Below, piece by piece: positions 59,053-64,000 of a DNA stretch of 64,000 nucleotides. Under the pieces are notes generated by a model. That model had not been told where the DNA came from. It did not search any database and worked only from the letters and a program-made list of their open reading frames with translations. Both the position numbers and the translations under genes were made by a program. The DNA comes from Gordionus sp. m RMFG-2023 (lineage: Eukaryota > Nematomorpha > Gordioida > Chordodea > Parachordodidae): the NCBI RefSeq assembly GCF_954871325.1, contig NC_088775.1, positions 56,335,561 to 56,399,560 of the forward strand. The letters are read 5' to 3'. Position 1 is the stretch's first letter; the number at the start of each line of letters is the position of its first letter.

Positions 59053-59263
59053 ACGAGGCTCGGCCAGAAGCTCGCCCTGGTTAGATGGGCCGGGCCATGT
59101 TTTAATTTTTTTAAAATCCAGGTTAAAAAAAAATTTTTTTTTAATGCCAGGTCGGTCTGTATATTTTAAAACACCATTTTAATAAACCCGGGGCGGACCG
59201 ATAAATTTTTTTTAAAAAAAATCGGATCGGGCATGCAAATGGCACCTCTGCAGGTCTCTGATT
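59053..59263. repeat. hAT-type MITE rich in GGGCCGGGCC motifs
   Basis: Starts GAGGCTCGGCCAGAAGCTCG and ends CCTCTGCAGGTCTCTG. Inner GGGCCGGGCC, CCCGGGGCGGACCG and GGATCGGGC motifs on both sides of an AT-rich middle. No ORF. Confidence 0.5.
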
Positions 59264-59642
59264 ATAGCCTCAAGTACCCATTTTAAATCCTATTACCTAT
59301 AATTATTAATTGTCTTTTTTTTTGTATGAACTAGCTAATGTAATAATTGCATAATATAATGAATTGTTATAAAAGTATTTTATATATAATATTCAAATGA
59401 ATGTAGAAAACATAAATATTAATAACGATACTTAATTATAGATATAGCAAAAATGAATGAATGTTTTTATATAATTATGATTTTATAACGAATGACGTAT
59501 TATATAAATTATAAAGAATTAAAGAATACTTTTACATATATGAGGATGAAATAATAATAAAATTCGTAATTAATATAGATATTTAATCATTTAGATTTTA
59601 GAATGATATTTATAATAATAATTTTATATATTTTAACCCTTT

Positions 59643-62600
59643 ATCCCCAGGGTGGCCTAATGGGTTAGATGTATGCTTGGAAACAGAAGGACGCAGAAGA
59701 CGCAGGTTCAAACCTGGCAAGGAGCATAAAAACTTTTAGGTTTTTCTTCGATGACTGATGTGTAAAGACATATGGAAAGATGAATTTCGGAGCTTAGAGA
59801 TGACACCCCGGGTCACCGACAGGCCTGGACAGCCGGGTGCTAAGGATACTTGTCCAATAAATAAAATGAAGGAAACGAAAAGTAAAATAAAGGTCAAAGC
59901 AAAGAAGACAAGGTTAGCTAGTTTGAATATTGGGACACTTAAAGGTAAAACGAGAGAATTGGCATCAATGTTGAACAAGAGATAAGTTGATATAGCGTGC
60001 ATACAAGAGACGAAATGGAAAGGTCAGAAGACTTTGATGATTGGAGATGGGTATAAATTGTACTATAATGAAATTGTTAGCAATAGTAACGGTGTCGGCA
60101 TCATCCTCAGTCAAGATCTAACCTCCTCAGTAGTAGAAATCAACAGGATCTCTGATAGACTAATGAAGATAAAACTCTGCATTGGTCAATCAATACTACA
60201 CATCCTTTCAGTATATGCTCCTCAAACGGGTTGCAAGGAAGAAGAGAAAGATGACTTTAGAGCTATCCTTGATGAAGCTGTAATGGAAATCCCTAAGGAT
60301 GACCTAGTCATAATAGGTGGTGACTTAAATGCGCATGTGGGGAAAGCAAGAGATAGCTACAAAAGGCATCATGGTGGTTTTGGATATGGAGAAAGAATTG
60401 ATGAAGGGGAGCACGTACTGAAATTTGCATAAGCCTTCGACCTTGCCTTAACCAACACCTACTATAGGAAAAAAGACAGTCATCTAATATCATATGAAAG
60501 TGGTACAAGGAAAACACAGATAGATTACATGCTAATATCTCGCAGAAGATTAAAAGATGTAATAGACTGCAAAGTCCAGGAGAAGATATCGCCTCACAAC
60601 ACAAGATACTAGTCATGGATTTATACATCAAAACAAGATAAAACTGGAACCATGCATCAAATGGGGCAAATTAAAAACAATGACATATGCCTTTGCAATC
60701 AATGCTAACATTGAAACAATAGATTCCTCACAAGTCAGTGAAAAAATGTGGACAGACCTTTTATCCAAATTAATATACACTTCCAAGACACTATTGACAA
60801 GGGGAGGTAACAAATCATACAAAGAACTATGGTGGTGGAAAGAAGAGGTACAACCACTATACAGGAGAAAAAAGCCCTTTATAAAATATGGTACAAATCC
60901 AAAAACCCAGATGACGATACAAAAAATCCAAGAGAATAGCTACAAAGGCGGTGGTCAGGGCCAAATCTATGGCATACGATGACATATATGAACATACCAA
61001 AGAAGGGCAAAATAAATTATACAGATTAGCCAAACAGCGAAAAAAGAATTCTAGGAATATAAACGGAGCTCCGAATGTAATCAAGAATAAAGATGGGAAA
61101 TGATAATAAAGGAAAAAGAAATAATGAATAGATGGTAATAATATTTTCAGGAGCTTCTCAACTTTAATCCCCACATACTACATCTAGGTGAACACTCCCC
61201 ATGTCAAAACCTTGTACAACCTATAACAGAACAAGAGATAATCATATTCCTCAAGTATATGATAAACAAAGCTAGGGGTCCAGATGATATTCCAATAGAA
61301 AGCCTTAAAGCACTAGGAGATGATGGAATACATTTCCTCACAAATCTTTACAAAAAAATATTTGAAAAGGAAGAGGTTCCTAAAAAATGGAGGCAGAGAT
61401 TAGTTCCTATCTTCAAAAATAAAGGGGATCCACATAATTGTCAAAATTATAGGGACATAAAACTAATGTCATACTGTCTAAAACTTTACGAAAAATAATA
61501 GAAAAAAGATTAAGAGACATAATCGAAATAGGAGAGACTCAGTTTGGCTTTATGCCTGGAAGATCAACAACTGATGCTATCCACGCAATTAGGCAAATGA
61601 ATGAAAAATACAAGGAAAAAAACAAAATTCTCGATCTAGAAAAAACCTTCAATAGAATCCCAAGAAAACTTATCTGGTAGGCGCTACGCCACAAAAATGT
61701 TCCCGAAAAATATATAAGAATAATACAGGATAAGTATATGGGCCATACAACAATGGTCCGTAGCACAACAGGTACTTCAGCAGACTTCACAATAGCCGGA
61801 GGAGTTCATCAAGGGTCGGCTCACAGCCCACTTCTCTTCACTACAGTAATAGATGTATTAGCACAGTCTATACCTCAAACAGTCCCGTGGAATATGATAT
61901 TTGCAGATGATATTGTGATACTTGCCGAATCCAAGGATGAAATGAAAGAAAGATTAGTGAGTTGGATAAATATCCTAGAAAAGCATGGACTAAAAGTAAA
62001 TAGAAAAAAGACGGAGTATATGGTGATAGGAGGAGATGAAATAGAGTATTGATATAAGTGAATGGCAGATATCGGCAATTGAAAGCTGAAAATATTTGGG
62101 CCCCACTATACAAACAAACGGCACAATAGAAAAAGAGATAAAGAGTAAAATTAATCAAGGGTGGTTAAAGTGGAGATCTTTATCTGGATGGTATTTGACA
62201 AAAGATTCCCACACAAATTAAAGGGAAAAATTTACAGTTTCATAGTACAACCAACTATTCTATATAGTTCGGAAACATGGCCAACCAAGGAATCAGACGA
62301 GAGAAGTCTACAAACTATGGAGATGAGAATGCTGAGGATGATCGCTGGGGTAACAAGAAAGGATAAAGTGCGCAATACAATAATACTAAGTAGCTTAAAG
62401 GTAGTGCCCATTAAGACTAAGTTAATGGTAAACAGACTTAGGTGGTATGGGCACAAAATGAGAAGGCCTATGAACTATATAGGAAATAAGGTTGAGAGTT
62501 TGGAAGTGATGGGCAAACGTAAAAGAGTAAGGCCAAAACTTCAATGGGGCCATAAAATTAGAGCCAATATAAAGAAGTAAAAATTAGATAAAAGAGATTG

Positions 62601-62674
62601 TATGAATAACATAAAGTGGAGAGAGATGTTGAAGGAGCTTACCAAGAAAAGGTGATAGCTAAAAGAGAAAAAAA
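59643..62674 (+). mobile_element. Full-length RTE-type LINE with tRNA-like head
   Basis: Flanked by the 15-bp repeat ATATTTTAACCCTTT (59628-59642, 62675-62689). The first ~220 bp are the same tRNA-like head and body as the SINE at 54389. The coding part is split by stops and shifts (for example TAA at 59983 and near 60430). Endonuclease: LASLNIGTLKGK, ACIQETKWKG, LSVYAPQTG, IGGDLNAHVG and TQIDYMLISRR. Reverse transcriptase: ARGPDDIPIESLK, CQNYRDIKLMS, QFGFMPGRSTTDAI, GGVHQGSAHSPLLF and FADDIVILAE. The end has RRYGHKMRRP-like RLRWYGHKM. The tail is GAAGGAGCTTACCA...GCTAAAAGAG plus A-rich. Layout and motifs fit RTE. About five or more lesions, so inactive but fairly recent. Confidence 0.9.
59649..59725 (+). 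promoter_or_regulatory. tRNA-like internal promoter (boxes A and B) at LINE start
   Basis: Box A-like GGTGGCCTAATGGG (59651) and box B-like GGTTCAAACC (59704) stand at about tRNA distance plus a few bases, equivalent to the SINE head at 54391-54465. It could allow RNA polymerase III start at the very 5' end. Activity is inferred. Confidence 0.5.
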
Positions 62675-62683
62675 ATATTTTAA

Positions 62684-64000
62684 CCCTTTGACGCCCAACT
62701 TTTTAATAATTAAAATAAAAAATTTCTATAAATTATTCATTTATACACTCCATAGATGCCCAAAATTTTTTCCAACTTTTATTTTTAAATACACAGGTAA
62801 AAAAAAATTTGATGCTATTTGACATCATCAGGCATATTGTAATACAAAAAAATACAAATATCTATTTATTATTAAATCACGAAAACAATTTCTATATTGA
62901 TTAAAACATAAATATATATTACATTTTGTTTTAAAGTATGCATTCATGAAAACAATTTCTATATTGATTAAAACATAAATATATATTACATTTTGCACAT
63001 TTTGTTCTGGAGTATGCATAACCTGCATCTTTGCCTCGTTTCGCAGACATCCGGCAATAACCAATGTTGTCATATCTGATATCATAGGAGCCATTATAGA
63101 AGTACTTTTTTAAATTATAGGTTCATTCAAAGTTCTCCCTGATTTTCTTTTACTAAATTTACCTGCCTATGAAATGCTTTTACAATATTTGTTTTAAATT
63201 TGATAAGTTTCATGAATTTATTAAAAGCCATGAATTTACTACACACATATCAATATGAAAAATGATTCTCAGGTAGAACCTTTTACCTTTAATATCTAAT
63301 CGATAGCATTCAACAATCACATCATGTAAATCGTCTCCTCCCAAACCTCATTATATATTTTTAATATATTTTATCTTGGCATTTCAATATATTTTATTAC
63401 TTAGTGACCATCTTTTTACATTTACCATCGGATGAACACCGACAAAGGAAGAGATGACGTGCACAAACTTTTGTCGTACCATTTGACATTTATTACATTT
63501 TCTTTTTTATTAACTTTACATACTTAGCTCCCGCGACCTTCTTTTTTAAAGTTTATCGCATTTTAACTTGCAATCTTTCATCCTTACACTTCGAATAGTC
63601 CATACCATAAATACGATCTCTTTTAATTTTTTAGCCAATGCTATTGCAAAAAAATAATTGTAAGATTTTATGATTTCGGAATATTTTTAGCCAATTAGAG
63701 AAATAAATCACCATATACTAATTCTGGTGGTGTTGGATTAGTTTGCTTTCCAGCATAAATCTTAAAACATATAAAATACCTGAGGATCTGATCTGGTCAA
63801 TACAAAAACTTTGATACCCAATTTATGAGGCTTTGATTTTATATATTGTTTAAAGGATTCCGCCCTTTGAACTGAATGATTAAAATTCAATACATATTTT
63901 CTGGTTCTATCTCGACTTAAACATTATATATATTAGAGCTGATGAAGTTGAAAGAAAATCATCCTAAAGAATTTGCAATATCTACTTCATTGTCAGATTC
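62684..64000 (-). mobile_element. piggyBac transposon, 3' part, runs off the window
   Basis: TTAA (62680-62683) then CCCTTTGACGCCCAAC is a piggyBac target and terminus. Minus-strand frames carry transposase parts: FKQYIKSKPHKLGIKVFVLT (about 63852-63795), YAGKQTNPTPPELVYG-type sequence after a 19-nt GT...AG gap (63779-63761), VHVISSFVGVHPMVNVKRW (63455-63400) and the C-terminal region IRYDNIGYCRMSAKRGK (63080-63030). The frames differ between these, so it is decayed, and the N-terminal half lies beyond 64000. A 66-bp tandem duplication lies at 62881-62997. Confidence 0.85.

Overview
This is an AT-rich eukaryotic window that is almost entirely mobile DNA. The only gene I can name is a spliced homologue of cyclin Q (28037-29034, +). 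Two more short spliced genes are possible at 15787-16096 (-) and 44829-45220 (+). Introns with convincing GT...AG borders are very short, mostly 30-45 nt, in the host gene and in the DNA transposons alike. Cyclin Q, hAT, MULE, piggyBac, Tc1/mariner, Helitron, RTE and R2-like elements together suggest an animal. Introns this small hint at a compact, perhaps parasitic, lineage. I cannot name the species.

Layout. 1-10610: fossil Ty3/Gypsy elements on both strands, minisatellites, a tRNA-like repeat and a region ending in a Helitron 3' terminus. 11519-15700: hAT and Tc1/mariner relics and a 420-bp fold-back repeat. 16333-25410: a 9.1-kb fold-back element with an 8-bp target duplication. Its arms are long mirrored tandem arrays, and its loop holds hAT and MULE remains, including a hAT nested with its own 8-bp duplication. 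25430-26100: Gypsy fossil. 26895-29860: MITEs around cyclin Q. 30112-34560: R2-like LINE fragments on either side of a Gypsy fossil, then a 14-bp minisatellite. 36580-41440: a nearly whole LINE on the minus strand with endonuclease and reverse transcriptase, and tandem repeats in both untranslated regions. 42600-44609: hAT remains and a TA-flanked MITE. 46500-52306: a spliced hAT with an 8-bp duplication, holding a second hAT with its own. 52771-53126: a fold-back MITE. 54389-55038 and 59643-62674: a SINE and an RTE LINE that share both a tRNA-like head and a 3' tail, each with target duplications. The LINE sits in the terminal repeat of a piggyBac element that runs off the window at 64000.

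There is no operon-like logic. The genes act separately, and the main biology is layered transposition, for which several target duplications give a relative order. The observations most worth pursuing are the fold-back element, the LINE/SINE pair that share both ends, three hAT elements that share one terminus but carry different subterminal motifs, and the tiny introns.
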